Assembly: GCA_910575075.1 (NCBI GenBank) | Contig: CAJTCY010000006.1 | Coordinates: forward strand, 62,001-126,000 | Origin: Lachnospiraceae bacterium | Lineage (GTDB): Bacteria; Bacillota; Clostridia; Lachnospirales; Lachnospiraceae | Length of the DNA stretch: 64,000 nt | Direction of reading: 5' to 3' | In this document: piece after piece, positions 35,939-45,292 of the stretch | Layout: each line of letters starts with the position of its first letter | Position numbering within the stretch: the stretch's first letter is position 1 | Notes under the pieces: generated by a model | Told to the model about the DNA's origin: nothing | Database searches by the model: none | What the model saw: only the letters and a program-made list of their open reading frames with translations | Translations under genes and position numbers: made by a program

Positions 35939-37264
35939 TTAAGGCATATTCAGCATAATTTCAGAATAAAATTCTGAATCCGAATGATAGAACCGGGTAA
36001 CGCCATGATATTTTTCAACGGTAATGGAAATGGATAAAAGCCCCATTCCATTGCCGTCTTTTTTAGTGGAAAGATATTGATGCCTTGATTTCTTCACAAT
36101 GCCGTCAAAGCTGTTCACACAAATGAGATAGAGTTCTTTGTTTTTATTCAGATCCATCGACAGGTTTATGTAACGCTGGGATGGAGGAATTTTTATGCAG
36201 CCGTGAATGGCATTTTCCAAAAGATTTCCCAGAATGGAGCACAGGTCTACATCTGAGATACTGATTTGTTCCGGCAGGTCAACGCGCCAGTCAATTTCAA
36301 TATTCTGAGATTGGGAAAAACCTGCATAATGGGCAAGAATGGCATTGGCTGCCGAATGTCTGCAGAAAAACCAGGGCCGATAAGAATCCAATTCCAGGTT
36401 ATATTCTTCCAGGTATAGCAGCAGATCGTGCCAATTTTCTTCTCTTGCAAGAGCATAAAGAGTGCGGGCAGTGTGGCGGAAATCATGGCGCAGTTTGCTG
36501 GTTTCATTTATATAGTCCAGCAGAAGCTGATATTGCCGGGACTGTATTTCAAAAAGCTGCACTTTTTGTTCCTGTTCACTTTTATCAGTCAGATTTCTGG
36601 CAATTCGGTAAAACATCAGCTGAAACAGCAGAAAAAGCAGCAGGAGCGTAAAATCAATCAGCAGATAAAGTTCAAAAATGCGTCCAACAGTTGCATTTTT
36701 ATGATTTACGGGAATCATCATATAATTGCAGAAGGTAATTAAGGCGGGAACAATCCAGACAATATTCCATACAGATTTTGTATGGAAATGATCCACGATC
36801 CAGTTATTTTTTTTATTCAGGAAAGGCAGAAAGATAAAGCAAATGAAAAGTATGGTTATGCTCCATTGGGCAGTCAGGCTGGCAATATAAAAAGGGTTGT
36901 TCAGATGATGATTTTTCATGTATGCTTCTACCATAAAATAGGCAAGACCGCCGAAAGAAAACAGCGCCATAGCGTTTATGGTCAGGTAAAACAGTTTGAT
37001 ATTTTCAAGGTCTACTGCCAGGCAGTAGAAGACAAAACAAACAGGAACTGTCAGGGTGAAGGGAATATTATGGTTTGTGATTGGTATCTGCAGTTCCGCA
37101 AAGGATATCAGTAAGCTGTAAAGTACAAAGCTGGGAAATAGTATGAGAACCAGTTTTTTTCCGGAAATGCGCAGGTGGCTGCGTACTGGCAGCAGACACA
37201 TCAAGGAGGCCGGAATAAAAAGGAGATAGGATGCAATTTTACTCATATATAACATATAGTCCAT
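35939..37264 (-). CDS. AgrC-like sensor histidine kinase (GHKL type)
   Basis: 441 residues. The first ~220 form six or seven membrane helices, followed by a coiled region, the phospho-acceptor motif SKLRHDFRH (His260), the N box NLLENAIHGC and a GNGMGLLSI glycine box. This is the AgrC/ComD-like class (HPK10) that often senses peptides. It starts two bases after the stop of the response regulator gene, so the pair is one operon read leftwards. No AgrB- or AgrD-like peptide gene is visible nearby. Confidence 0.9.
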   Translation of the reverse strand: MDYMLYMSKIASYLLFIPASLMCLLPVRSHLRISGKKLVLILFPSFVLYSLLISFAELQIPITNHNIPFTLTVPVCFVFYCLAVDLENIKLFYLTINAMALFSFGGLAYFMVEAYMKNHHLNNPFYIASLTAQWSITILFICFIFLPFLNKKNNWIVDHFHTKSVWNIVWIVPALITFCNYMMIPVNHKNATVGRIFELYLLIDFTLLLLFLLFQLMFYRIARNLTDKSEQEQKVQLFEIQSRQYQLLLDYINETSKLRHDFRHTARTLYALAREENWHDLLLYLEEYNLELDSYRPWFFCRHSAANAILAHYAGFSQSQNIEIDWRVDLPEQISISDVDLCSILGNLLENAIHGCIKIPPSQRYINLSMDLNKNKELYLICVNSFDGIVKKSRHQYLSTKKDGNGMGLLSISITVEKYHGVTRFYHSDSEFYSEIMLNMP

Positions 37265-37265
37265 G

Positions 37266-37997
37266 TTAACATCTCCTTGATAATTGTTTTCTTCGTATGT
37301 TGAAACGGTAGTTAATTAAAATCTGCTTTAATTCCGTTTTCTTTTTCGTATTCAGGGGAAAAGACACGCCGCTTTTCATCCAGCAGACAAGGTCCTCCAT
37401 GGAATCTACATAATCCAGATTTACGAGGATTCCCCGGTTTATGGCGCAGAAACGCTCGTCTTTCTCCAACGTGGATTTTAATTTATTGAAGGGAATGCGG
37501 CAGCGGTATTGTTCCTGCGCCTGTACGATACAGTAATTGGAGTCGGTGCAAATATATTCTAAATGAGAATAGAGCACAGGAATGACCTGTTTTCCCACCG
37601 AGAGGTCCAGATATTGCTGTTTTTCCGGGAAAATGCGCAGAAAATCGGAAAGTGTACGCGTAAGCCGTTCCTGGTCCAAAGGTTTCATGAGATAGTCGAA
37701 GGCATGACAGGGAAAGGCCTGCGCCATATGTTCCTGACTGGAAGTTAGGAAAATCAGGCAGCAGTCGGGACAAGAGCGGCGCATCTTAAGGGCTGTCTGG
37801 ATGCCGTCAGTGCCTTTCATATAAATATCCATAAATACCATATCGTATTTACCAGGAATGCCAGCAGCCAGAAAAGTATCTCCGTCCAGAAAGCAGTCAC
37901 AGCAGATATCCAGTCGCTGGCTGGCTGCAAAGTGCGTTAACATTTTTTTCAAGCTACGAATTTCCAGTTCTTCGTCGTCTACAATGGCGATTCTCAT
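37266..37997 (-). CDS. LytTR family response regulator
   Basis: 243 residues. The receiver domain has Asp7/Asp8, the phosphorylation site Asp57 in MVFMDIYM, and LTSS and MKPLD for the switch Thr/Ser and Lys. The C-terminal ~100 residues (LEYICTDSNYCIV to FCAINRGILVNLDYV) form a LytTR DNA-binding domain. It pairs with the AgrC-like kinase that follows. It is divergent from the wall-anchored protein gene at 38163, which makes that gene the natural target. Confidence 0.93.
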   Translation of the reverse strand: MRIAIVDDEELEIRSLKKMLTHFAASQRLDICCDCFLDGDTFLAAGIPGKYDMVFMDIYMKGTDGIQTALKMRRSCPDCCLIFLTSSQEHMAQAFPCHAFDYLMKPLDQERLTRTLSDFLRIFPEKQQYLDLSVGKQVIPVLYSHLEYICTDSNYCIVQAQEQYRCRIPFNKLKSTLEKDERFCAINRGILVNLDYVDSMEDLVCWMKSGVSFPLNTKKKTELKQILINYRFNIRRKQLSRRC

Positions 37998-38078
37998 TGC
38001 AGTGCACCTCCTACTGTTATCATAAACAAATGCGTACGCTAAATCAACTTTTTTTTCTTCTGTTTATCCCCAAAAGAA

Positions 38079-38122
38079 GCCGTTTATCACAGAAATGTTG
38101 TCGAAAACCTTTAAATAACGGT
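38079..38122. promoter_or_regulatory. Two near-consensus LytTR half-sites in the divergent region
   Basis: GCCGTTTAT (38079-38087) and, on the minus strand, ACCGTTATT (38114-38122 complement) each fit the LytTR consensus (W-M-M-GTT-N-R-K) at eight of nine places. They lie between the regulator gene and the surface protein gene. This is an inference from pattern only. Confidence 0.3.
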
Positions 38123-38162
38123 ATGATAAAGTAAATTTAAGGGAACAGGAGTGAAGCGTATA

Positions 38163-41100
38163 GTGAAAAATAACAATATAAATTGGAAAAAGATACTTGT
38201 GATAATATTGGCGGCAGTATTTTTCTGCAGTTCTGACAGTGTTTCCATGGTAACGAAGGCAGTTCAGGAACAAGGAGGGCAGCCGGAAAATACTTCCGGA
38301 ACGTCCAGACAGGTGGAGGAACTTTGGGTACATTGCCGCGCCAGAGGAAAAAACTGGGAGCCGAATATGGATGTGTCGGATGAATATATGCGTTCCGTTA
38401 TCAATTTTAATGTGGTTTCTGGGGGCAGCGCAGATGAACTGGTACAGGATTCCTATCAAATCCAATGGATTGAGGAAGATGGAACCGTACTTTCTGGTAT
38501 TCCCCAAAATGCCGGCAAATATACGGTCAAGGTGATTTTGGATGAAAACCTGGCAGAAACGGCAAAGATGGCGGAAGGGCGGGATTCCTTTTCTTTTACC
38601 ATCCGTAAAATGAACATTGCAAATATAATCATAGGATTGTACGGGACGATACCGGAATGGACTGGAGAGCCTGTGCTGCCAGTAAATGCGTATGTGGCTA
38701 ACAGCAGTTATCGTTTGCCGGAAGATTGTTATGAGCTTCAGTTTGTAGACGGCAAAAATTGTGTGGAGCCAGGAATGGGTTATGTAAAAGCCATAGGAAA
38801 AGGACCAAATGTGGAGGGGGAGAAAGAATTTTCCTATCAAATCAGTAAGGCGCATATGGACCTGACACCCTTTCAGGAGGCGGTTCAGGCAGAATTTTCT
38901 TATGATGGTACAGGGAAACGCCCTATAGTTGGAAGCCCTCTTGAGGGAATACAGGAGGTGGAATATGGGGATTATTATGACAGCAATTTTACCAGACTGA
39001 CAGCGATGCCCGAAGATGCCGGAGATTATAAATGCTATATCAGGCTCATTTCCGAAGATGCTGTCCATTATTTCAATGGCGCGTGGTATCAGGACTATAC
39101 CATTGCGCCCAGGAAATTGGAGGTGGACGTGCAGGTTGAAAAGAGTAAAATATATGATACCAGTACGGCGGTAAAGCCCCCGCAGACTACGGTTAAGAAT
39201 CTGGTGGCAGACGATGAGGTCTCACTGTCATCTTTTGCAGAATATGATACAAAACAGGCAGGAAAAAATAAGACGATTACGGTATCTTTTGCAGTCCAGG
39301 GAAAGGATGCCAGAAATTATATGGCGCCAGATGGGTTTACGCTTACGGACGGAGAGATTGTTCCCAAAGAAGTTCAGGCACAAAATATTGTCCTGCAGTC
39401 TTATTATTACAATGGCAGCCGGGAAGTGCCTCTGGATAACCTGTCTGTCACGGATAAAAATCACTGGGTGGCTGCCGGGGTATACAGCAGTGTGGACGAT
39501 GTGGCATTGGATACGTCTCAGGCAAGGGCGTTTATGGAAAATGCAGATGTGGGAGAGAGAAAACCTGTTACGTTTACAGGTTTAAAGCTAACGGGAGCAG
39601 ACAGCGGCAACTATGATCTGGAACAGCCTCAAACGGCAGTGACCATCAGAAAAATTCCATTTTCCAATGCAGTGTGGGTAGAGATGCCGGATTATCAATA
39701 TGGGAGTACAGTTTCAGAACCCTCCCTGCCGCGTTATAAAGGCAGCGGAGAGATTACTTATAAGTTCAGAAAAGGGGACAGCGAGGATGAGTATCAGGAA
39801 TGGAAAGAAATTGGTCCCCAGACATTAATGCCAGGAAAGTATGAAATCATTGCTGAGGTAGCGGACACAATCAATTATGAAGGAGGGACTACAGTCTATC
39901 CTCAGGAATTTTATGTAAATAGTATGTCTCCGGAGCTTAACGGAACACAAAGTTGGGAGAAAACGTATGGTGATAAACCATTTTATCTGGATGCCGAACA
40001 TAAGGGTGACGGACAGCTTCGGTATCAGGTGTCCCAGGGAGAAGAGATACTTTCTGTAGACGCTGACGGTAAAGTGACCATCAAAAAAGCAGGAGAGGCA
40101 GTCGTTCAAGTAATCTTTGATAAGACAGAGCTTTACCGGGCAGACAGCATTTCCGTTAAAATTTCTGTGGCAAAGGCAAAGGGCAGCGCCTCTGTTTCAC
40201 AGGAAGGATGGGTATATGATCCCGAAAACAGTCACGCGAACTTGCCGGTTCCTGTATCAGAAACCAATGGGACGGCTCATGTTACGTATCAATATAAAGC
40301 AAAAGAGGGGGCAGACAATGCTTATACGGACGAAATTCCGGTAAATGCGGGAACGTATACCGTGAAAGCTATTTTTGCAGAGACAGAAAACTATCTTGAA
40401 ATCAGCGCAGAAGCGGATTTTACGATCACCAAAGCTCAGGCACAGATTACAGGGATGAATTATTATTTGGTGCGTTATGGTGATCAGGCATTTACACTGG
40501 ATCTGCATAAGACCGGGGACGGAGATTTGATGTATGAGGTGACTTCCGGCATGGAAGTTGTGGAAATCAAAGAGGGAGGAATGGTAAGTATTCTTAAAAC
40601 GGGGACGGCGCATGTAACGGTATCCATGGCAGCCACTAATAATTATGAAGCTGCAGTAAAGAAAGAAATTCAGATCATTGTCTCTCGTGGGCAGGGAACA
40701 GGAAGCGTGACGCTTAAGGATTGGGTGTACAGTCCCGACAATAAGAATGCTAATATTCCTTTGCCAGTCTCAGATACAAACGGGACAGACTGCGTTTCTT
40801 ATCTGTATAAACCAAGAGGCGGGACAGATGAAGCATACACATCAGAAATTCCCGTGAATGCAGGAGCATATACTGTGAAGGCTGTGTTTGCAGAGACAGA
40901 AAATTATCTGGAAGCAGAAGCAACGGCAGATTTCCAGATTCTTAAAGAAAAAAATCCGGAAAATATGCCGGTAGGTGAAAACGTAAAAATCAGCGCTGCA
41001 GGCACTATGAATCGGGTGAAAGACATACTGCTTCCGGCGGGATGGTCCTGGAAAGAGACGGATACAGAGTTAATTCCAGGCGGGATTGTCACGGCAGAAG

Positions 41101-41720
41101 CAGTGTATGAGGATCGTGTCAATTATGAACAGTATCAGGTGCAGATAGCTATAAGCAAGGCTGCGGAGCTTATTATATCTGCCACGGACAAAGAGTATAT
41201 CATCGGCAAAAGTACCAGGGCGGTGATTACGTGTACCGGGGCGCTGTCGGAATTTAAGGGGGTGGAGGTCGATAATCTAAGAATTGACGCTTCAAACTAT
41301 TTACTGGAGGAAGGTTCGACGGTTCTTATCTTCCAGAAAACGTATCTGAATACGCTTTCTATAGGAAAACATAAGATCAGGCTGTGTTACACGGCGGGAG
41401 ATGTGGAAAGTACGCTTACCGTAAAAAAACAGAATGACGATGATGAAAAAGAAGAGCAAAAACCAGGGAAAAAGAATCCGGGAGATCATAAACCAGATAG
41501 TCGTACACCGGATAAAAAGCCCAATACCCAGATACCTGTCAGCCAGAACAGTCAAAAGCCAGACAATCAGCAGAAGAATACTTCTGGCACAACAGATCAT
41601 ACCGACAGACCTGTAACTGGAGACAGTGCGCCTTGGAATTTGTATATCCTGCTGTTGTTATTCTCAGCAGCAGTCATGGCAGCAGCATGTGCAGGAAAGC
41701 GGAAAAAGTCACCGCGCTAA
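38163..41720 (+). CDS. Wall-anchored surface protein with MBG-like repeats
   Basis: 1185 residues from GTG 38163 (AGGAG 11 bases before; the GTG at 38151 overlaps that site). The signal peptide is WKKILVIILAAVFFCSSDSV. The body is a chain of beta-rich modules in which phrases such as NAGTYTVKAIFAETENYLE and NAGAYTVKAVFAETENYLE recur, typical of MBG/bacterial Ig-like repeats. A ~175-residue unit near 40180-40690 is partly copied at 40700-40950. The end has a Pro/Lys/Gln-rich wall-spanning stretch (KPGKKNPGDHKPDSRTP), then PVTGD, a hydrophobic segment and KRKKSPR, a Lachnospiraceae-style sortase signal. It is likely a sortase-attached surface protein. Confidence 0.85.
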   Translation: MKNNNINWKKILVIILAAVFFCSSDSVSMVTKAVQEQGGQPENTSGTSRQVEELWVHCRARGKNWEPNMDVSDEYMRSVINFNVVSGGSADELVQDSYQIQWIEEDGTVLSGIPQNAGKYTVKVILDENLAETAKMAEGRDSFSFTIRKMNIANIIIGLYGTIPEWTGEPVLPVNAYVANSSYRLPEDCYELQFVDGKNCVEPGMGYVKAIGKGPNVEGEKEFSYQISKAHMDLTPFQEAVQAEFSYDGTGKRPIVGSPLEGIQEVEYGDYYDSNFTRLTAMPEDAGDYKCYIRLISEDAVHYFNGAWYQDYTIAPRKLEVDVQVEKSKIYDTSTAVKPPQTTVKNLVADDEVSLSSFAEYDTKQAGKNKTITVSFAVQGKDARNYMAPDGFTLTDGEIVPKEVQAQNIVLQSYYYNGSREVPLDNLSVTDKNHWVAAGVYSSVDDVALDTSQARAFMENADVGERKPVTFTGLKLTGADSGNYDLEQPQTAVTIRKIPFSNAVWVEMPDYQYGSTVSEPSLPRYKGSGEITYKFRKGDSEDEYQEWKEIGPQTLMPGKYEIIAEVADTINYEGGTTVYPQEFYVNSMSPELNGTQSWEKTYGDKPFYLDAEHKGDGQLRYQVSQGEEILSVDADGKVTIKKAGEAVVQVIFDKTELYRADSISVKISVAKAKGSASVSQEGWVYDPENSHANLPVPVSETNGTAHVTYQYKAKEGADNAYTDEIPVNAGTYTVKAIFAETENYLEISAEADFTITKAQAQITGMNYYLVRYGDQAFTLDLHKTGDGDLMYEVTSGMEVVEIKEGGMVSILKTGTAHVTVSMAATNNYEAAVKKEIQIIVSRGQGTGSVTLKDWVYSPDNKNANIPLPVSDTNGTDCVSYLYKPRGGTDEAYTSEIPVNAGAYTVKAVFAETENYLEAEATADFQILKEKNPENMPVGENVKISAAGTMNRVKDILLPAGWSWKETDTELIPGGIVTAEAVYEDRVNYEQYQVQIAISKAAELIISATDKEYIIGKSTRAVITCTGALSEFKGVEVDNLRIDASNYLLEEGSTVLIFQKTYLNTLSIGKHKIRLCYTAGDVESTLTVKKQNDDDEKEEQKPGKKNPGDHKPDSRTPDKKPNTQIPVSQNSQKPDNQQKNTSGTTDHTDRPVTGDSAPWNLYILLLLFSAAVMAAACAGKRKKSPR

Positions 41721-41742
41721 CATAAATAGCAAAGCATAAGTT

Positions 41743-41786
41743 CGTTCCAAAGGCTTTTCCATATGAGCGGCAAGGCCTTTAGAACG
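41743..41786. terminator. Hairpin after the surface protein gene
   Basis: CGTTCCAAAGGC (41743-41754) pairs with GCCTTTAGAACG (41775-41786) with one mismatch. It lies between convergent genes and has no long T run. Confidence 0.55.
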
Positions 41787-41881
41787 AGCGGCATATTCGT
41801 ATGACAGCCCCTTTTTACCTGGCAGTTTTTCAAACTGTTCTCAATATTTCATATTCCTTTTTAAGTTTATGTAATAGAAGT

Positions 41882-42250
41882 CTAATCTCTTTCGTGTTTG
41901 AATCCCCATTTCATAATCTCATAAAAAATAGGCATTAAATCTCTTCCACGTTCTGTAAAAGAATATTCTACATGAGGCGGTATCTCATTAAACTGCTCTC
42001 TGTGAATAAAACCGTCCGCTTCCAATTCACGCAAAGCATTGGTAAGCATGGTGTTAGTAATTCCCTGTAAATCTTTTTTTAATTTACCGAAACGGACAGT
42101 GTCATAAATGCACAGCTCATATAAAATCTGTGTTTTCCACTTTCCCTGAAGCATAATCAGCAATGGGGTAACAGGGCAATTTCCAAGTTCAGTTATAATT
42201 CCCTTTTTAACATTTTGCAAATATTCCTCATAAGTCATATATTCCTGCAT
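41882..42250 (-). CDS. HxlR family transcriptional regulator
   Basis: 122 residues with the HxlR winged-helix: CPVTPLLIMLQGKWKTQIL, then RFGKLKKDLQGITNTMLTNAL, and YSFTERGRDLMPIF. HxlR proteins respond to small reactive molecules and control neighbouring genes. It is divergent from the hydrolase/adenylation/acetyltransferase genes with 141 bases between, so it is likely their regulator. Confidence 0.92.
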   Translation of the reverse strand: MQEYMTYEEYLQNVKKGIITELGNCPVTPLLIMLQGKWKTQILYELCIYDTVRFGKLKKDLQGITNTMLTNALRELEADGFIHREQFNEIPPHVEYSFTERGRDLMPIFYEIMKWGFKHERD

Positions 42251-42391
42251 AATAAAATCTTTCCTTTCATCATTAAGTGTACAAAGTACGTTTTACCATA
42301 CTATGTATCAAATTTCTGCGTACTTGATTTCTATTTTTGATATAGTATAATTTTTGAACAAAGAAAAGTCAATAAGAAAGTGGTGATAAAA

Positions 42392-43099
42392 ATGGAACGT
42401 GATATTTGCCGCAAACAATTATTTTATATAGAAGACAAAAAAATCGAAGTTTATCTAAGTTCTGGAGATGACAGCCCTGTTATTTATCTGAATACTTTTG
42501 CGGGAGAGGGAAAACAAGTATATCAATTATTAAGGGATGCGAATTGTCAGGATTTTACTTTCGTTGCCATAAGCGGTCTTACATGGGATCACGATATGGC
42601 TCCCTGGGATATTCCGCCGATATCGAAAAATGATACTCCCTGTACAGGCGGTGCAGACAGGTATGTGCAGCTTTTAACAGACGAAATTGTACCAAAGGCG
42701 GAAAGTTTTGTGCAAGGGCGTGTTCTATGGAGGGGACTTGCCGGATATTCTCTTGCGGGGTTATTTGCGCTGTATTCGCTTTATCATACGGGAATTTTTT
42801 CAAGGATTGCGAGTATGTCCGGATCTCTCTGGTTTCCGAATTTTAAGGAGTATGTTTTTTCGCACGATATGGTACAAAAACCTGAGTATTTATATCTGTC
42901 TTTAGGCGACAGTGAAAGTAACACGCAAAATCCATATTTGAAATCAGTACAGAAACATACAGAGGAGTTCCATGCCTTTTACGTACAAAAAGGTATCGAC
43001 ACAGAATTTCAATTAAATCCGGGCGGCCACTATCAAAACACCGTTCAAAGAACAGCATTGGGTATGGAAAAGATATTGTATTTTACCATGAACAGATAA
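42392..43099 (+). CDS. Esterase-like alpha/beta hydrolase (Fes/IroE-related)
   Basis: 235 residues from ATG 42392 (GGTGAT upstream; GTG 42380 is less likely). The nucleophile elbow is GYSLAGLFALYSLY (Ser in G-x-S-x-x-G), with GSLWFPNF and a LGDSESNTQNPY acid region after it and the histidine in NPGGHYQN. No signal peptide, so cytoplasmic. The family includes enzymes that open siderophore esters. The neighbouring adenylation enzyme suggests it releases or trims an acyl product. Substrate unknown. Confidence 0.82.
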   Translation: MERDICRKQLFYIEDKKIEVYLSSGDDSPVIYLNTFAGEGKQVYQLLRDANCQDFTFVAISGLTWDHDMAPWDIPPISKNDTPCTGGADRYVQLLTDEIVPKAESFVQGRVLWRGLAGYSLAGLFALYSLYHTGIFSRIASMSGSLWFPNFKEYVFSHDMVQKPEYLYLSLGDSESNTQNPYLKSVQKHTEEFHAFYVQKGIDTEFQLNPGGHYQNTVQRTALGMEKILYFTMNR

Positions 43100-43152
43100 A
43101 GAAATCTGCAAGAAACAACAAAGATTTAGAAGCATAAAAAACGGAGGATTTT

Positions 43153-44625
43153 ATGAATACAGTTTATTCATTTTTTCAGAAAGCAGTTACAGAAAACAGC
43201 AATAAAACGGCGATTATTGAAAATGACAGGACGATGACTTTTGGAGAGCTTTCTAACCTGGTGGATCTGATAGCGGGGAGTTTTCCAGTGGGGATAACCA
43301 GTGTGGGAATTGTTATGAACCACCGTGCAGAAATGATTGCCGCAATACTGGCAGTATTAAAATGCGGCGCAAGGTACGTTCCGGCAGAGCCGAATTTTCC
43401 CACAGGCAGAATACGTTACATGATGGAGGAAGCAAATGTAGATTTTATCCTTACCGAAATGTGCTTTACGGATAAGCTAGCCGGCTTTGATATGCGGCTG
43501 ACAGATTGTGAAATCTGTGGACTGGATACTCCTGCTTCGAAAAAAACGGACACGGGAAATCCTGAACTTCCCGCCTATGTGCTTTACACTTCCGGCACAA
43601 CGGGGCGGCCAAAGGGAATTTGCGTCACAAATCGTAATGTCTGTCATTATGTCAAGGCGTTTGCTAAGGAATTTAAGCCGAACACAAATGATATTATGCT
43701 GCAATATTCCGTGTGTTCCTTTGATATATTTGTGGAGGAAGTTTTTGCAAGCCTGCTGAATGGGGCCGCACTTGCCATTCCGTCCGCAGAAGATAAAGAA
43801 GATGTAAAATCTTTAATGAAATTCGTAGAGCGGCATCAAGTGACAATGATCAGCGCTTTTCCTTATCTTCTTGCTGAAATGAACCACCTGCCCAATATTC
43901 CTGTTTGTCTTCGGCTTTTAATCAGCGGCGGTGATGTGCTCCGCGGGGCTTATGTTGACCATCTGCTGGAACAGGCGGAAGTGTATAATACATATGGACC
44001 TTCCGAAACTACGGTATGCGCCTCTTATTACCGTTGTAACGGTGGAACGGTTTTAAAAGACGGTACATATCCCATTGGCAGGCCCGTCAGGGGTGCAAAA
44101 ATTTGCATCTTGGATGCAAAAGGCAATAAATTAGCAGACGGTGAAACAGGCGAAATCTGTATTTATGGGGACGGCGTTTCGGACGGATATATCGGGGAAC
44201 ATGCTGAAGAAAACAAAGCGTTTGAACCGACACAGGACGGCGGTATCCTCTACCGCAGCGGCGATTTAGGATACTTTCTGCCAAATGGTGAGCTTGCTTT
44301 TCTTCATCGCAAGGACACGCAGATCATGATATACGGAAAACGTGTGGAAGTTATGGAGGTGGAAGCAAGGCTTTACCAGTGCAGCGGTATAGAGCAGGCT
44401 GTTGTGAGGGCGTTTACGGACGAGAACGGGCTGTCTTATATGACTGCTTATATTGTTCCGTCTGTACAGGATATGAGGGTGTCCGAAGTTCGGAAAGAAC
44501 TTTCGGAAAACCTTGCCGCTTTTATGATACCAGAGTTTATTGTTAAAATGCCGCAGATCCCGCTTAACAGCAACGGAAAACCTGATACGGCGAGACTGCC
44601 GGTCGTCATGAAAGCAGGTGTTTAA
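43153..44625 (+). CDS. Free-standing amino-acid adenylation enzyme (NRPS A domain)
   Basis: 490 residues, one complete adenylation domain: A3 LYTSGTTGRPKG, A4 FDIFVEEVF with the substrate-binding Asp, A5 NTYGPSETT, A7 YRSGDLG, A8 HRKDTQIMIYGKRVE and A10 NSNGKPD with the catalytic Lys. There is no carrier (thiolation) or condensation domain in it or nearby. Lining it up by eye with GrsA gives the pocket D-I-E-S-I-G-T-V-C-K, close to codes I associate with lysine or similar basic residues. It should activate an amino acid as its adenylate. It lies between the hydrolase and a coupled GNAT gene. Confidence 0.88.
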   Translation: MNTVYSFFQKAVTENSNKTAIIENDRTMTFGELSNLVDLIAGSFPVGITSVGIVMNHRAEMIAAILAVLKCGARYVPAEPNFPTGRIRYMMEEANVDFILTEMCFTDKLAGFDMRLTDCEICGLDTPASKKTDTGNPELPAYVLYTSGTTGRPKGICVTNRNVCHYVKAFAKEFKPNTNDIMLQYSVCSFDIFVEEVFASLLNGAALAIPSAEDKEDVKSLMKFVERHQVTMISAFPYLLAEMNHLPNIPVCLRLLISGGDVLRGAYVDHLLEQAEVYNTYGPSETTVCASYYRCNGGTVLKDGTYPIGRPVRGAKICILDAKGNKLADGETGEICIYGDGVSDGYIGEHAEENKAFEPTQDGGILYRSGDLGYFLPNGELAFLHRKDTQIMIYGKRVEVMEVEARLYQCSGIEQAVVRAFTDENGLSYMTAYIVPSVQDMRVSEVRKELSENLAAFMIPEFIVKMPQIPLNSNGKPDTARLPVVMKAGV

Positions 44626-44627
44626 TT

Positions 44628-45125
44628 ATGGATATTGAAATACGGAAAGCGGAGCTTAGAGATATCGATCTGCTGATGAAATGGCGTATGAGAGTTTTGC
44701 GTGAGGTTTTTGCTATTCCAGATAATCAGCCCGCAGAAGAGTTAGAGCAGGCAAACAGGATATATTATCAGTCCGCATTGCCAGCGGGCGGACATATCGC
44801 CTGCTTTGCCTATAAGGAAAATGAAATTGTCGGCTGCGGCGGTATCTGCTTATATCCGGAAATGCCGTCCCCAGACAACCTTTCCGGACAATGTGCGTAT
44901 TTGATGAATATTTATACTTGTCCGGAGTTTCGGGGGCACGGTGTTGGAGAAACGGTTGTGAGGTGGCTTACCAGGCAGGCGGTTCAAAGAAACATAACAA
45001 AGATTTATTTAGAAACCTCAAAACCTGGCAGAAAGTTATACGAAAAAACAGGTTTTGCTGATATGCCGGATATGATGAAGCTGCAGACTGCCAAAAGTAT
45101 AGCAGATGAAGTATGTGGAATTTAG
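44628..45125 (+). CDS. GNAT family N-acetyltransferase
   Basis: 165 residues. The GNAT core is visible: IRKAELRDIDLLM at the start, IACFAYKENEIVGCGGI, YTCPEFRGHGVGETVVRWL (acetyl-CoA pyrophosphate loop R-G-H-G-V-G) and LYEKTGF. Its ATG stands two bases after the stop of the adenylation gene, so the two are translationally coupled and probably act on the same molecule. The last codons overlap the CIRCE element of clpB. Confidence 0.88.
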   Translation: MDIEIRKAELRDIDLLMKWRMRVLREVFAIPDNQPAEELEQANRIYYQSALPAGGHIACFAYKENEIVGCGGICLYPEMPSPDNLSGQCAYLMNIYTCPEFRGHGVGETVVRWLTRQAVQRNITKIYLETSKPGRKLYEKTGFADMPDMMKLQTAKSIADEVCGI

Positions 45126-45148
45126 CACTCACCTCTTGACAGTGCTAA
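45122..45148 (+). promoter_or_regulatory. CIRCE operator (HrcA binding site)
   Basis: TTAGCACTC (45122-45130), nine bases, CAGTGCTAA (45140-45148). This matches the consensus TTAGCACTC-N9-GAGTGCTAA at 17 of 18 arm bases. It includes the stop codon of the GNAT gene and precedes clpB by 145 bases. Confidence 0.95.
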
Positions 45149-45164
45149 TAATTGGTGTTAATGT
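45136..45164 (+). promoter_or_regulatory. clpB promoter inside CIRCE
   Basis: A consensus TTGACA (45136-45141) lies in the CIRCE spacer and right arm. Seventeen bases later TAATGT (45159-45164) can serve as -10. HrcA binding would block this promoter directly. The 130-base leader to clpB shows no other recognisable element. Confidence 0.6.
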
Positions 45165-45292
45165 TATATATGAAATAGAACATAATATGAATGATGTGTT
45201 ATCGTTGTATACATCATATATTTCAATGTGAGTGAAATGCTTATTTCAGGGAAACATTAAGTTATGAAGCAAAATGGGAAGGAGGAACCCTT

